Assembly (NCBI GenBank): GCA_963580285.1
Contig: OY757023.1
Coordinates: 128,372,027-128,436,026 of the forward strand
Source of the DNA: Lucinisca nassula
Taxonomy: Eukaryota; Mollusca; Bivalvia; Lucinida; Lucinidae
DNA: 64,000 nt
Direction: 5' to 3'
Shown: positions 1-10,400 of the stretch, piece by piece
Numbering within the stretch: position 1 is the stretch's first letter
How the letters are laid out: each line of letters starts with the position of its first letter
The notes under the pieces: generated by a model
What the model was told of the DNA's origin: nothing
Seen by the model: the letters and a program-made list of their open reading frames with translations, nothing else
Database searches by the model: none
Translations under genes and position numbers: made by a program

Positions 1-302
1 GGATAAAATGCGAGGCTTTGCCGAGCATTTTATCTCTTTTCCTCAACGAATTTAATAAATTCAATATTACATGAACACGAATGCAAGATTCTATTTATCA
101 TATGACATTTGAAACGTTTAATTAACGATTTTTGTACAAAAATGTCAATATTCGGCCATTAGCAAACGAGTCGTTAAGGATGTGTAAGGTTACAGGACAT
201 ATCAAACTAATTTGCATATGTAATTCACTAGTGGATTACCAGTAACCACCGAATTAAATACATGACGTTATTACATTCTCAGACGCGACGTCATATGATA
301 AA
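1..302 (+). repeat. Palindromic element, copy 1 (left end cut by window)
   Basis: Matches 55869-56183 along its length. It opens with half of a large hairpin (GATAAAATGC...GCATTTTATC with loop GAGGCTTTGCC) followed by a segment bounded by TTTATCATATGAC and GTCATATGATAAA in inverted orientation. No coding potential. Confidence 0.8.
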
Positions 303-343
303 TGATTATAGTGGACTTAATTGAAGCTATTTGGAATACATAC

Positions 344-484
344 CTTGACTCAACGAGCCTTGTTTTCTTGAGACCGTCAAACAAGACCTGCTCTATTGTC
401 TTCTCTGTTTCTTCCTGCACAGCAAACCCTTGGTAGTCACAACCCAGATACGCTATCTTCAACGCTACATGCCGAGTATTGTAC
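344..484 (-). CDS. PUS3: PUS3 exon 3 (tRNA pseudouridine synthase 3, internal exon)
   Basis: PUS3 (yeast Deg1) makes pseudouridine at positions 38/39 of the anticodon stem-loop of tRNAs; it is a TruA-type enzyme. Read on the minus strand, an acceptor (TTCTCTCATCAG, ending at 485) opens a frame encoding HVALKIAYLG, DYQGFAVQEE, TIEQVLFDGL and KKTRLVESR, the conserved start of the TruA-type catalytic fold, and a donor (AAG|GTATGT) follows at 343. The exon enters with one base completing an Arg codon left by exon 2 and leaves with AG of the next codon. Residues are about 72-118 of the protein. The next expected motif, CGRTDKGVSA with the catalytic Asp, should lie in exon 4 beyond base 1. Known of the family: the ..VESR-(QTSNYH)RCGRTDKG order. 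A family E MITE begins only about 30 bases upstream of the splice site. Confidence 0.93.
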
Positions 485-512
485 CTGATGAGAGAATTCA
501 GAATTAACCAAT

Positions 513-731
513 AACATGCCAATCATGACAACTGTCGTCTGCTTTATCGTCTGATGGTTACTTTAAAAGTCTTTTTTGCAAAAAGTGTGGACTCAGATCA
601 GAGTGCTCCTCTAGGGTACACACTGTTTGCCTGCTTGCCTAAGTGCACAAATGTTTGAGAAATTTGAACGAAGATTCAGTAGATGTCATAAACAGATGAT
701 ATTTTCAGATGCAGTTTTTCCTTGGCATTTT
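513..731 (+). mobile_element. Family E MITE, decayed
   Basis: Contains ATGCCAATCATGACAACTGT, GTCGTCTGCTTT, the cassette remnant AGTGTGGACTCAGATCAGAG, and a distal GATATTTTCAG, as in the copies at 25737 and 32321. It lies in PUS3 intron 2 close to exon 3. Confidence 0.7.
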
Positions 732-732
732 A

Positions 733-1278
733 AAGGTGCATTATTGAGCTATCTGGAAAATGCTTCCAAAAATAAAATACATATAGCCGGTATTTTTCTT
801 TAAAACAATACAAATTAATGCATTTATGCAAAAATACGAACAATTATGATGATAGGTAAACAAGTTTGAGAGGGATTCCCTAACTAGGTTTCGAAAACTA
901 GTTAGATCTATTTTTAGTTTGTGACAAAAATAGAATCCCCATATATGACGCTATGCAGCGTTCATTTTTGGCCTTGTTTGCTTAGGCCATGCCTGAAACG
1001 GAAAAAAATATGACGCTGAATACCATGCCATAAGTAACGACACTCAGAGACGATATTGTCGCCATGTACCGGTATGTGTAAAGTGACAGATTTATTTTTA
1101 GAACAGAAATTCCGAACACATGTTCAGAGCGAAGGGTAAACACGAATGAAAACGACCATTTTCACAAAGTTCTGAAGCTATATTTGGCTCCAAAAGTGTA
1201 CACCTGACAAAGGAGTATGAATTGAAGATAAAAAGCAGAAAAAAAAAATTGAGACCCGGTAGATCAATAATGCACCTT
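733..1278 (+). mobile_element. Family G MITE (AAGGTGC ends, TA duplication)
   Basis: Inverted ends AAGGTGCATTATTGA at 733 and 1264-1278, TA on each side. The interior contains CTAACTAGGTTTCGAAAACTAG and no open frame for a transposase. A second copy at 43181-44038 differs by a SINE insertion. Tc1/mariner-type non-autonomous element by TA target and ends. Confidence 0.85.
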
Positions 1279-1760
1279 TAAAACCTTTTAGAACTGAACA
1301 AGAAACCATGCATTCAGTTGTTTAAAGCATCATTAGTTTAATGGGCTCATTATTGATAGAAATCTTAACCCTGTCCTGCTGAATAAATTAATTTTGCCAT
1401 AATTTCAAGGGTTGCAACTCCAACCTTCAATCATCTACCTTGGACTACACACCGTATATATTTTATAACCAATCTCTGACAACTGCGTCAGGGGGTAGAC
1501 ACTTTGGCTCAGTGGTCTGTCACCCCAGTGGCCCATGTTCCAATCCTAAATGAAAGTTAGAATTTTTTTCAGCTATGCTTTATTCCATTGCTAGGACTTT
1601 CATGTCCTAGAATGAGGGGTTTTAGCCAGGATGGGGCTTTACTTTGCCGAAAAATGGCTTCGCATCAACATAAATGACAACTTTCTTGAAAAGGGGTGTT
1701 ACAGACCATAGCTCCTACATTCACTAACAATGTATCTACCTTGGTATATTGGCATACTGC

Positions 1761-2023
1761 CATCAGGAAAACATGCCTATATAATTTTGACCCCCTTGAA
1801 CCCAACTTTTTCAGTAAAACTGGGGTTTTCGGGGGTATACCTTATTTTTCTTATTTCTGCTCTATAATATAGATTGTGGGTACTCGTTAGAACCGCCTTG
1901 ATGAGGCCCACAATCTATATTTGGAGCAGAAATAAGAAAAATATCACAATTTTTCATCATAAAATTTTCATTTTTTCGGCAATAAAGGTGGCAATGTATT
2001 TGTATAGGCGGGTTTGTGTAATG
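1761..2023 (+). mobile_element. Family F MITE
   Basis: Begins CATCAGGAAAACATGCCTAT and ends in the inverted form GGCGGGTTTGTGTAATG. The centre is a hairpin around ATAGATTGTGGGTACTCGTT / CCCACAATCTATAT. It shares whole-length similarity with copies at 17482, 17882 and 44850. Confidence 0.8.
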
Positions 2024-2032
2024 CGGAGCTTT

Positions 2033-2175
2033 TTAACCCTTATCCCGCTGCATAAATTAACTTAGCCACGCCCATTCAGATTTAAACCAATCAAATTGCT
2101 TGCTGTAATTTATTCATTCAAATTCACAAACTCAATGACAGTGCAGATCCTGATCAGATGGCATCTTCAATCTGT
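2033..2175 (+). mobile_element. Family A MITE, 5' portion
   Basis: TTAA then CCCTTATCCCGCTGCATA, the usual CCACGCCCATT and AACCAATCAAATT blocks and the left arm of the hairpin cassette (GTGCAGATCCTGATCAGATG). The 3' half is missing. Confidence 0.75.
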
Positions 2176-2359
2176 AATCCTAGTCATCTGTTGAGTAATC
2201 ATTTTTTTTTTTATGATATCTCTTTAACCTTTATCACTCTCTAGGCTCATCCAGAAGATGAAAAATTGTTTGTATTTTTCTCATTTTCCCTAGAAAACAG
2301 GATTTCACATCTCATGCAAATTATCTCCATAGGAGACAATTTGCATGAAATACCAAAAG

Positions 2360-3700
2360 AACAAGATGTGTTTGTGAAACACGAACATGTCCCCGGGCAT
2401 GGTCATTTTTTATTCAAAGTTGCTCACAGTTCAAGATTTTTGTTTGTGTGGGAAGCCCTTGACACAAGAAACTTACATGCCAAATATGAAAGCTCCATCT
2501 TAAACGGTTCAAAAGTTATGAACAATAATATTTTTCTTTAAAGTAGGTCAATGTCACAGGTAAAAAAAATTTGCATGAATGTAAAGCTCTTGTCACAAGG
2601 AACCTACATGCCAAATATTAAGGCTCTATCTTAAACAGTTCAAAAGTTATGAACAATTTTATTTTTTCTTTTAAGTAGGTCAAAGGTCAAGGTCCAAACA
2701 TTTTGCATGAATGAAAAGCTCTAATCAGAGGGAACCTACATGCCATATATGAAAGCTCTATCTGAAACGGTTCGAAAGTTATGACGAAAAATGTTCATTT
2801 TTTTTAAGTAGGTCAAAGGTCAAGGTCACAGGTCAAAATTTTTGCATGAATGTAAAGCGTTTGTCACAAGGAACCTACATGCTAATTATGAAGGCTGTAT
2901 CACAAACGGTTCAAAAGTTATGACCAATGTTAGCTTTTTCTTTTATGTAGGTCAAAGGTCAAGGGTCAAAATTTTGTGTGAATGTAAAGCTCTTGTCACA
3001 AGGAACCTACATGCAAAATCTGAAGGCTCTATCTCAAACCGTTCAAAAGTTATGACCAAAATGTTATTTTTTTATTTTAAGTAGGTCAAAGGTCAAGGTC
3101 AAAGGTCAAAATTTTTTACATGAATGTAAAGCTTTTGTCACAATGAACATACATGCTAAATATGAAGGCTGTATCTCAAACGGTTCAAAAGTTATGACCA
3201 ATGTTAACTTTTATGTAGGTCAAAGGTCAAGGTCACAGGTTAAAAATTTTTGTGTGAATGTAAAGCTCTTGTCACATGGAACCTACAAGCAAAATATGAA
3301 GGCTCTATCTCAAACCATTCAAAAGTTATGACCAAAATGTTATTTATTTTATTATTTTAAGTTGGTCAAAGGTCAAGGTGAAGGTCACAGGTCAATTTTT
3401 TTTTTTGCATGAATGTAAAGCTTTTGTCACATACATGCTAAATATGAAGGCTGTATCTCAAGTGGTTCAAAAGTTATGACCAATGTTATTTTTTTCTTTT
3501 AAGTAGGTCAAATGTCAAGGTGAAAGTAATGGGTCAAATTTCTTTGCATGAATGTGAACGTCTTGCCACAAGGAACCGTCAGGCCAAATATGAAAGCTCT
3601 ATCTCAAACAGTTCAAAAGTTATGACCAACGTTAAAGTTGTCCACGTACAAACCAACAAACAAACAGACAGGGCAAAAACAATATGTCCCCGATATCGCT
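2360..3700 (+). repeat. Array T1: about nine ~140-bp tandem units in a bounded element
   Basis: Each unit reads GTAGGTCAAAGGTCAAGGTC, ...TGCATGAATGTAAAGC, CTTGTCACAAGGAACCTAC, ...TTCAAAAGTTATGACCAATG. The array opens with a unique lead (ACAAGATGTGTTTGTGAAAC, then ATGTCCCCGGGCAT) and closes with AAACAAACAGACAGGGC and ATGTCCCCGATATCG. Open frames here are repeat artefacts. Confidence 0.9.
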
Positions 3701-3932
3701 ACCCTGTACATAAAAATATTTCAAAAAGTCATCTGCGAATGCCAAGCGTTTTAGCAAATCAGTACATAACTGATCATGGTTTTACAGGATTGATTTAACT
3801 ATTGTCTCCACAAACATAAGCTCTTTTTATAAATGGCTATGATTCAGAGAATTTTTTTTATTCAATTCCAAAGTAAACCCTCTTGCATCAGCAGAAGGAA
3901 AAAAAACTAGAGCTGCCGCCTAACGGGCGCCA

Positions 3933-4361
3933 ATTATACCCCCGCATGCGTTGTCAGACAAATTTTTACAAGTATTTGACCTTGAGGAAGGTCAACGTAA
4001 AGGTCAAGGTCAGGTTTGTGTATATCAATCTTAAGTACTAGTGGCAAGGTGTGTGGTGTGTGAATATTAAAGAAATCGGTCAAAGAATAAGGAAGTTATG
4101 AGCAATGTTAAAGTTTTTTGTAACGGACCGACGACGACAGACGACACAAATTTTTACAAGTATTTGACCTTGAGGAAGGTCAACGTAAAGGTCAAGGTCA
4201 GGTTTGTGTATATCAATCTTAAGTACTAGTGGCAAGGTGTGTGGTGTGTGAATATTAAAGAAATCGGTCAAAGAATAAGGAAGTTATGAGCAATGTTAAA
4301 GTTTTTTGTATCGGACCGACGACGACAGACGACAAGCTGACTTCGTTTGCGGGGGTATAAT
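3933..4361 (+). mobile_element. Element with ATTATACCCCCGC ends and two 188-bp units
   Basis: Inverted ends ATTATACCCCCGC (3933) and GCGGGGGTATAAT (4349-4361). Between them two almost identical 188-bp units start at 3961 and 4149 (AATTTTTACAAGTATTTGAC...), each closing in GACCGACGACGACAGACGAC. The near-identity implies recent duplication. Related in plan to arrays T1-T4. Confidence 0.85.
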
Positions 4362-4448
4362 GACTAGAAAATATTTCAAATGATCAATCTACATGGATCT
4401 ATACAGTTTGAATGAGTTGGGGTTTAACGACACGTCAACCCTTGTGGG

Positions 4449-4748
4449 AGGCCCCCGCCCATCGGGGCTTGAAGAAATAGATGGGCTGCATGATGCTTCC
4501 ACGCAGAGCTGAAACCGACCCGCACACGAGTACTGGTAAACCGCTTAGAGGATCTAAGCTTGCCCAGGCAAAGCGGTGCGAGTCTGTCTGTCCATGCTTA
4601 TAAACCCTATTGGTTTCATTGGGCGACAGGGCTTGAGTTGTCATTTCATCTCAATGTCCGATAAAAGTCCGACAAAATTGGAAGCAACGTCTCCAAAATG
4701 ACCTTTACAATGTTGACGGGACGTTAAACCTCAAATCAAACAAACAAA
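4449..4748 (-). mobile_element. Sine1, full length
   Basis: Starts GGCCCCCGCCCATCGGGGCT, ends GTTAAACCTCAAATC and (AAAC)n on this strand; short flanking duplication around AACCCTTG. No tRNA-like head is recognisable. The family is the commonest SINE-like repeat of the window. Confidence 0.85.
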
Positions 4749-5056
4749 CAACCCTTGGGGGTCATTCTGTGTCATCTGGGATCCCATAGAAATGGGAGAA
4801 GAGATAGTACAGGAGATGAAAGAAAGGGACTGGGAAAAAAGAGGGAAATGCATGAAAGTGAAGTCACAAATCAAAAAAAAAAAACATTCCTCACTCTACT
4901 CCTTCCTGCTACAAGAACAGCAGGCCTTGTAAACCAATATCGGTGACACAAGATACACGACACCTTTCCTCACCATCCTGGACGGCTTGATCACCAGTTG
5001 GATGAATTTTTAAGTCAAAGGGCCCAGACAGATTTATGTGGAGTGAACAAACTTAC

Positions 5057-5190
5057 CTAGTGAAATCAAATGGTCTGTGAGCTTTTGTCCTCTTCCCCGC
5101 CATGTTGATACCGTTGCCCTCCTTCTTGATGACAATATTTTGTAACTGTTTCACGTGGGCCTCAAGCTGATGAACACGGCACAAGAGATC
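5057..5190 (-). CDS. PUS3: PUS3 exon 2 (N-terminal coiled coil)
   Basis: Minus-strand exon bounded by an acceptor (GTGACATAG, AG at 5191-5192) and a donor (ACTAG|GTAAGT, at 5056). It enters in phase 0 and leaves in phase 2, which matches the phase of exon 3. It encodes DLLCRVHQLEAHVKQLQ, a short amphipathic coiled coil typical of the PUS3 N-terminus, then a basic stretch and RPFDFTR, matching the family's Phe-Asp-Phe element just before the catalytic domain. Residues 28-72. The exon needs an upstream start exon; the best partner is at 50632-50712, which ends in phase 0. Exon 2 of the nested gene at 19516-20861 also ends in phase 0, so a read-through splice from that gene is formally possible, but the coiled coil belongs to PUS3. 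Confidence 0.9.
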
Positions 5191-5229
5191 CTATGTCACA
5201 AAGCTACACATAATAAGGTTCTAGGAAAG

Positions 5230-5420
5230 AACTAACAAGTTATTATAATAATAATACAACGTGTAATCATGGAAGAGATCTTTAACCTGCGGCCATGGAG
5301 ATGATTCTCTCTGCATAAAAGGCCTCCAGTAATGTTCATAATCTAAAGAAAGGAGCTCCTTGTGACAATAATCGGTGCAAATGATGCTAATTGCCTGCGA
5401 ACAAATGCGGACAGAACACT
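5230..5420 (-). repeat. Sine4 fragment
   Basis: Diverged partial match to 5640-5830 (GATCTTTAAC, GATGATTCTCTCTGC, GGCCTCCAGT, GCAAATGATGC in the same order). The tRNA head is absent. Confidence 0.55.
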
Positions 5421-5574
5421 AAGGTGATGGCCAAATTTGACCAAATAAGTATTGGAAGCTAGATAGAGTGAGAATTTGTTATTTCATATCTAAAAAACAT
5501 TTTATCGATGCTTATAACCACAAGGGCAAGTTGTCATGCGGGAAGATAAATTATGCCTTTATCACACTGCTCTT

Positions 5575-5904
5575 TCATTCTTTCTTCTAATTTCGCCTTA
5601 CCCCCTGGAGGTGACAGAGACGGTGTACCTTATATACACTCCAGATTAGCAGGATGAAAGCCTACACAGTAATCGTTTAATTAAGGTAGGGATCTTTAAC
5701 ATGCACTGGGGGATGACACTCTCTGCCCAGGGGGCCTCCAGTTAACGTCCCGATCTGTAGGACTGAGCACTTTATGGCATTCATCCTTGCAAATGATGCC
5801 AATGGAGCATATTCAGACCCAAAAATAATTCATTGATTACGGGGATCGAACCAGGGGCCTCTAGCAGAGGTATAAGTGCTCTAACCACTGAGCGATCACA
5901 CTCC
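5575..5904 (-). mobile_element. Sine4, tRNA-derived
   Basis: Minus-strand head GTGATCGCTCAGTGGTTAGA ... CTGGTTCGATCCCCG carries box A and box B of a tRNA; the body runs leftward. The left boundary is approximate. Confidence 0.75.
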
Positions 5905-5968
5905 AGAGTGTGTTCTATATTGTAACTGGAAGATTTAATTCAACCACCTGTAGATAGCTGTTGTGGCT

Positions 5969-7472
5969 ATATCCCGGTTTAGGTCCATTTGGACTTAAAC
6001 TTTTGCGACATTGATCAGGGTTCTTTGGACGCTTGCAAATATGAAAAATGCGTCATTTTTGCACGTTTTCCAACTTGCGATTTATTCCGTAAGTGATAAG
6101 ATATCAAATGCTTCAGTTTAAAATAAGAAATTTAACGGAATAAACTGCAAAACCAATTGGAACATTCCGTTTGTTTGTTGTTGTAACCTTCACCCACTCG
6201 GCTCATTTTTGGCATGTTCGGCTAGATTCGCATTAAAAGTTTGACGCACGGATTACTGCATTCTTAACATAGACGGGTTCTGTTTTAGATCAAAATATGA
6301 CATTGCTCTGTTTCATGGTTGCGTTTTGTTCCGTAAAGAATCGGATGCCAGATTTTCCCAAAAACATTTTGGCAATTTTAAATGACATTTTTACGGAATA
6401 AATTGCAAACTAATTTAAAACTATTTTATTCCGCTGGTATACTTATCTTCATCCACTTAGCCCATTTTTATGTTGAGCTAGATCCGCGTATATTATTTTA
6501 ATGCACGGATGACTGTATACGGTGAGCGATTTTAATACCAGTTTTATCAACATATACATAGAAGTGAAAAACGGACAAAGATTAACACATACCTTTGTAT
6601 TATTCACCATCATTAACACATTTTTGCAATAAAGCGTCTTCTGAGGAAATATTTCGTCGCTATATATACTACCGGTTTAGGTCCAGAATTAGATAAGTAT
6701 TAAAAACATAAGCATTTTAAGAATCATACCTACCCCAAAATATGCCAAGCCCCATTTTCTTTGGAATGTATCCCCCAAAGAAACCCTTTTCCCGGGAATA
6801 CTTCCCTTGCAAGGCATGAAAAGATTCTTGATACGCTTTCCTGCTCTATATTATACTACCGGTTTAGGTCCAATACAGTATATTGAAACTGTTCATCTCC
6901 AGTGTATTTGGACTTAAACCGGGAGTATATATACAGCAGAGCAAAAATGTTTCAGAGAATCTTTCGTCCCTTGCAATTGAAGTATTGCATTTCAATAGTT
7001 CTTATTTGTGTTTTTGGACCTAAACCGGTAGTATATATATATAGACACATAAATCTTTCTTACAATATTTAATGCCTTGCAAGGGAAGTTTTCCCGGGAA
7101 AAGGGTTTCTTTGGGGGATACATTCCAAAGAAAATGGGGCTTGGCATATTTTGGGGTAGGTATGATTCATAAAATTCTTATGTTTTTAACACTTTTTTCT
7201 AATTTTGGACCTAAACCGGTAGTATATATAGCGACGAAAACTGAAAATAGGCTAGTGGCATTCACCAGTGCATAGTATGCGGACATAGTCAGCTTTAAAT
7301 GGGGTAGTGATTCAAACAAAGTTTGTTTTTAGTGGTTTATTCTTATTGGCCAGAATTGTTTTCGCACTCATATGAAATAAAAATATTTACGGAATAAATC
7401 GGAATAAAGCGTCTAAGTAACCCTGATCTATGTCCTGAAACTTTAAGTCCATCTGGACCTAAACCGGGATAT
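5969..7472. mobile_element. Outer fold-back element, CGGTTTAGGTCC motif
   Basis: Ends ATATCCCGGTTTAGGTCCA (left) and TGGACCTAAACCGGGATAT (right) extend as an imperfect inverted repeat of about 60 bp, including ATCAGGGTT and GCGTC(T/C). It contains several ATTTACGGAATAAA tracts and a second fold-back element (6650-7239). No transposase frame. Confidence 0.75.
6650..7239. repeat. Inner long palindrome with ~168-bp arms
   Basis: Arms 6650-6817 and 7070-7239 are inverted copies starting ATTTCGTCGCTATATATACT and converging on CTTGCAAGGCAT. The spacer repeats the ACCGGTTTAGGTCCAA motif in both orientations (6850-6931, 7015-7040), so at least three generations of the same terminal sequence are nested. 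Confidence 0.8.
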
Positions 7473-7682
7473 TGCCGCTGTTGTGTGGTTCATGCACCTT
7501 TAAATTTGGATGCTCACAATGCAAATCAACCAGACAGGAAAGAAAGTCACGAAAACTAATGACATCTGGCAAATACCTCCAATGTATTTAAGGATCTTTT
7601 CTAATTTTCATCTAAAAATTCTCTTACTGTCAACATCAAAAGCTTAGACAAGTGTGTGTAACTTCTCCTTGTATAGAACCTT

Positions 7683-7742
7683 TCAAAAACTTGGTTTACA
7701 GCACATTTCATCAACCTCAATTGGATCACAGGAAACATCACT
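7683..7742 (-). CDS. Candidate terminal exon of the nested Cys-rich gene
   Basis: The upstream exon ends in phase 0 and needs a partner. In repeat-free DNA on the minus strand, an AG at 7743-7744 (GGCAGTTTAG) would open SDVSCDPIEVDEMCCKPSF followed by TGA, a plausible acidic, Cys-containing C-terminus. The pyrimidine tract is poor and nothing else supports it. An AATAAA-type signal lies about 350 bases further on. The true last exon may be elsewhere between 5 and 19 kb. Confidence 0.2.
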   Translation of the reverse strand, partial: SDVSCDPIEVDEMCCKPSF

Positions 7743-7846
7743 CTAAACTGCCAGCTAGCCCTAATTTTGGAGTAATCTCCCTTACCATAAGAAGTCGACA
7801 AAAGACTCCAAAATTGATTTGCTCACCTGAGGTGGAGATGAAATTT

Positions 7847-8144
7847 TTGTTTGTTTGATTTGAGGTTTAACGTTCCCGTCAACACTGTATAGGTCATTTT
7901 GGAGACGTTGCTTCCAATTTTGTGGGATTTTTACCCGACATTGAGATGAAATGACATCTTAAGCCCTGTTGCCCGATGAAACCAATAGGGTTTATAAGCA
8001 TGGGTGGACCAGCTCCCACCGCTTTGCCTAAGCAGACTTAGATCCTTTAAGCGGTTTACCAGTACTCGTGTGCGGTCGGTTTCAGCTTTGCGTGGAAGCA
8101 TCATGAAGCCCATCTATTTCTTCAAGCCCTGATGGGCGGGGGCC
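7847..8144 (-). mobile_element. Sine1, full length
   Basis: Reads in plus orientation from TTTGTTTGATTTGAGGTTTA to GATGGGCGGGGGCC, i.e. the element points to the minus strand. Directly abuts a second, interrupted Sine1. Confidence 0.85.
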
Positions 8145-8650
8145 GATTACCCGACATTGAGATAAAATGACATCCAACTTCCAAGTTGACGGGCCTCCGT
8201 GGCCTAGTGGTTAAGAGCGCTCACTCTTGATCATTAGGTCTCTCGCCGCTGTGGTTGAGCCTCGCTCGGGTCACATGTGAGATGCCAAGTTCTGCAACGG
8301 AAGGTCAGGTGGTTTTTCTCCGGGTACTCCGGTTTTTTGCCCACCTCTGATTAACGATCGGCTCGATATGAGTGAAATAATCTTGAAAGGGCCGTAAAAC
8401 CAAAACCAAAAAAAAAAAAAAGAAAACAACTTCCAAGCCCTGCCACCCAAAGAAACCAATAGGGTTTATTTGCATGGATGGTCCGACTAGCAGCACTTTT
8501 CCTGGGCAGCCTTAGACTTTTCCTGGGCAGCCTTAGAACCTCTTAATTGGTTTACCAGTACTCATGTGCGGTTTCAGCTCTGCATGGTTCCCAACATCAT
8601 GCAGCCCAATCTATTTTTTCAAACCCCAATGGGTGGGGGGGGGGGGGGCA
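8145..8650 (-). mobile_element. Sine1, interrupted by a Sine2
   Basis: Fragments 8145-8185 and 8427-8650 belong to one Sine1 (ACATTGAGATAAAATGACA then GAAACCAATAGGGTTTATTT). A small local duplication (CCTGGGCAGCCTTAGA twice) lies at about 8498-8540. The end merges into a G tract. Confidence 0.75.
8186..8426 (+). mobile_element. Sine2, tRNA-derived, inside Sine1
   Basis: Head GGCCTCCGTGGCCTAGTGG, body with GGTGGTTTTTCTCCGGGTAC and GAGTGAAATAATCTTG, A-rich tail. Flanked by CAACTTCCAAG at 8175-8185 and 8427-8437. Its head resembles a tRNA box A; box B is degenerate (GGTTGAGCCTC). Confidence 0.82.
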
Positions 8651-8986
8651 AGATAAAAGTTTTGACATTTTTTTTTTCAGATTTTTCATTTATCAACAAA
8701 TAAATAAATAAATTACAATTGTATTTTGGGTGCTTGCACTAAAGCATATAGTTTGTAATTTCACATTTCACACTATACTAAAACTTATCGTATATTAGCA
8801 GGGAAAACCAGCAATGATAAGACTATGCTGTATATCAGTTTACAGCAGAAATTTAATTTAATTGGAGTCCGGCCCTCCCACCCCCACCCCAGCCCCTAAA
8901 AAAACAAAACAAAAACATGCTGTAAATTCCAGTTTGATTTCCTGTAAACTGTATTTCATAAATTATAAATGTTTTTTTATTCTTTT

Positions 8987-8987
<1 letters not shown>

Positions 8988-9027
<40 letters not shown>

Positions 9028-9030
9028 CAA
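8988..9030 (+). repeat. (GT)n microsatellite
   Basis: About 19 GT units followed by GCGCGCGC. Accounts for the low-complexity open frames on both strands here. Confidence 0.95.
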
Positions 9031-9151
9031 GCCTGCATGTGAGTCTGTATGTGTATTTCTTATGGAGTCTTAACTAGATTTGGTTTTCTAATAAAACCTC
9101 CTCATGACACTGCACAATGAGCATTAATTTCCAATTATAAATAAAAGTACT

Positions 9152-9552
9152 GGGGCCAGTTGTTCAAAACTAAGATGTCATTTGTCAACCCATTGTATGC
9201 TAGTGGACTCTTCCATTGCTATATGTTGGACAAGTCCATTTGTCATATAAGGGGTGGCAGGCCTATTTTTTCATTTTTATTCTTTTTCTGACAAAAAATT
9301 ATGTTAGCAAATAGTGCAGGCCCTGATAAGACGCTGCAGAACGCGGCATCTGATCTGGCCTGCACTGTTTGCCAAGGTACCCCTTTAGGGCTTTACCGCA
9401 TATAATGGGTTAATATATGGTTAAAACTTTGATCATTTAATAAGGCAAATATGATCATATTTTTTTCAGCAAAACTTTTAGATACTGTACTTGTTAGAAA
9501 GTGAACAATATGACAACTAACAAGCTTGTTAAGATTTCAACAACTGGGCCCT
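9152..9552 (+). mobile_element. Family H MITE split by a family C MITE
   Basis: Ends GGGGCCAGTTGTTCAAAACT and CAACTGGGCCC match the uninterrupted copy at 31564-31768. The interruption 9185-9413 sits at the position of a TTAA in the intact copy. Confidence 0.82.
9185..9413 (+). mobile_element. Family C MITE (TTAA insertion)
   Basis: Begins (TCAA)CCCATTGTATGCTAGTGG and ends ATAATGGGTTAA. Hairpin cassette GTGCAGGCCCTGATAAGACG / GGCATCTGATCTGGCCTGCA near the right end. piggyBac-type target site. Confidence 0.85.
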
Positions 9553-9559
9553 TGTATGA

Positions 9560-9690
9560 TTCTTATTTCAACAAGAGAACATGTTGTGGATATTCATTAG
9601 AAGCGCCTCGGTGAGGTGCTTCTAATGGAGGCACTTTAAATGAGTACCCACAAGGTATGTTTTCCTGCAGAAATAAGAAAAATAATTTGT
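9560..9690 (+). repeat. Family F hairpin fragment
   Basis: Hairpin with arms around ATTCATTAGAAGCGCCTC / GAGGTGCTTCTAATG, bordered by CTTATTTC and GAAATAAGAAAAAT as in family F; ends not preserved. Confidence 0.6.
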
Positions 9691-9699
9691 GTATATACA

Positions 9700-10189
9700 C
9701 CCTCATATCCGGGGATATGCTTATTGTAGGTTTTGATGTGCACTGTTTCAAAATAAAAACTGCACTATGTTGAAGTACAGGGAGACATTCTGCTGCCACC
9801 TCATGACAAGTCACACAAACCTTATTGTACAGATTTATCATATCTTGTTGTCTTTCATGGCCATTAAAAAGAATTTTTTCAGGTGAAAACTTGTGATATT
9901 TTTTAATGTACATTTATTTCTGTTTTGAACATAGCTTGTACTCATCAGAATGGCCTCATTTAGGTTTTTGATATAAATTATACCCACAATCTTTATGTTT
10001 AACCATAAAATACAGAAAAAGATGTAAAGTACACTTTGCTCTACATAAACTGGAGGACAAGGGAGTTCATTACAAAGTCTCATTCCTGAATTATAAAGTT
10101 ACAGTTATTTTCAGTGAAAGTTTTACTCCAAGCCCTGTCAGTTCTTTACAGAAAGCCACATGTCTTGATCTTGGCTTGTTTTCTTGCTT
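9700..10189. other. No gene or clear repeat recognised
   Basis: A minus-strand frame of 116 codons (9563-9913) overlaps the family F fragment and has no splice or domain support. Sequence is AT-rich; nothing else seen. Confidence 0.4.
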
Positions 10190-10400
10190 ATAACCCTTAT
10201 CCCACTGAACACAACTGTCATCTGCTTTCCTCTCTGCTGGTTAGTTTAAAGAGCGATTGTTGCAAACAGGGTAGACCCAGATCAAACTAGGAGCAGTCTG
10301 ATCAGGATCCACACTATTTGCCTGCATACAAAAATATTTTTAAAAGTTTGCAAGAAAATTAAGCTTTCAGATACATTTTTGTCTTGACATCTCTAGGGCT
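10190..10400 (+). mobile_element. Family E MITE, decayed
   Basis: CAACTGTCATCTGCTTTCC, then GTAGACCCAGATCAAACTAG / GCAGTCTGATCAGGATCCAC and AAAATATTTTTAAAAGTTTG: the family E order with base changes. Confidence 0.65.

Noticed and set aside
2266..3798. Several plus-strand frames with similar peptides
   Set aside because: All come from the T1 array; no start, splice or domain evidence.
7601..7801. 66-codon minus-strand frame (KCAVNQVFERFYTRRSY)
   Set aside because: A different frame of the same stretch fits the nested gene's splice phase better; neither is proven, and this one has no phase match.
9563..9913. 116-codon minus-strand frame
   Set aside because: It begins or ends in a family F hairpin fragment, has no domain and no splice context.
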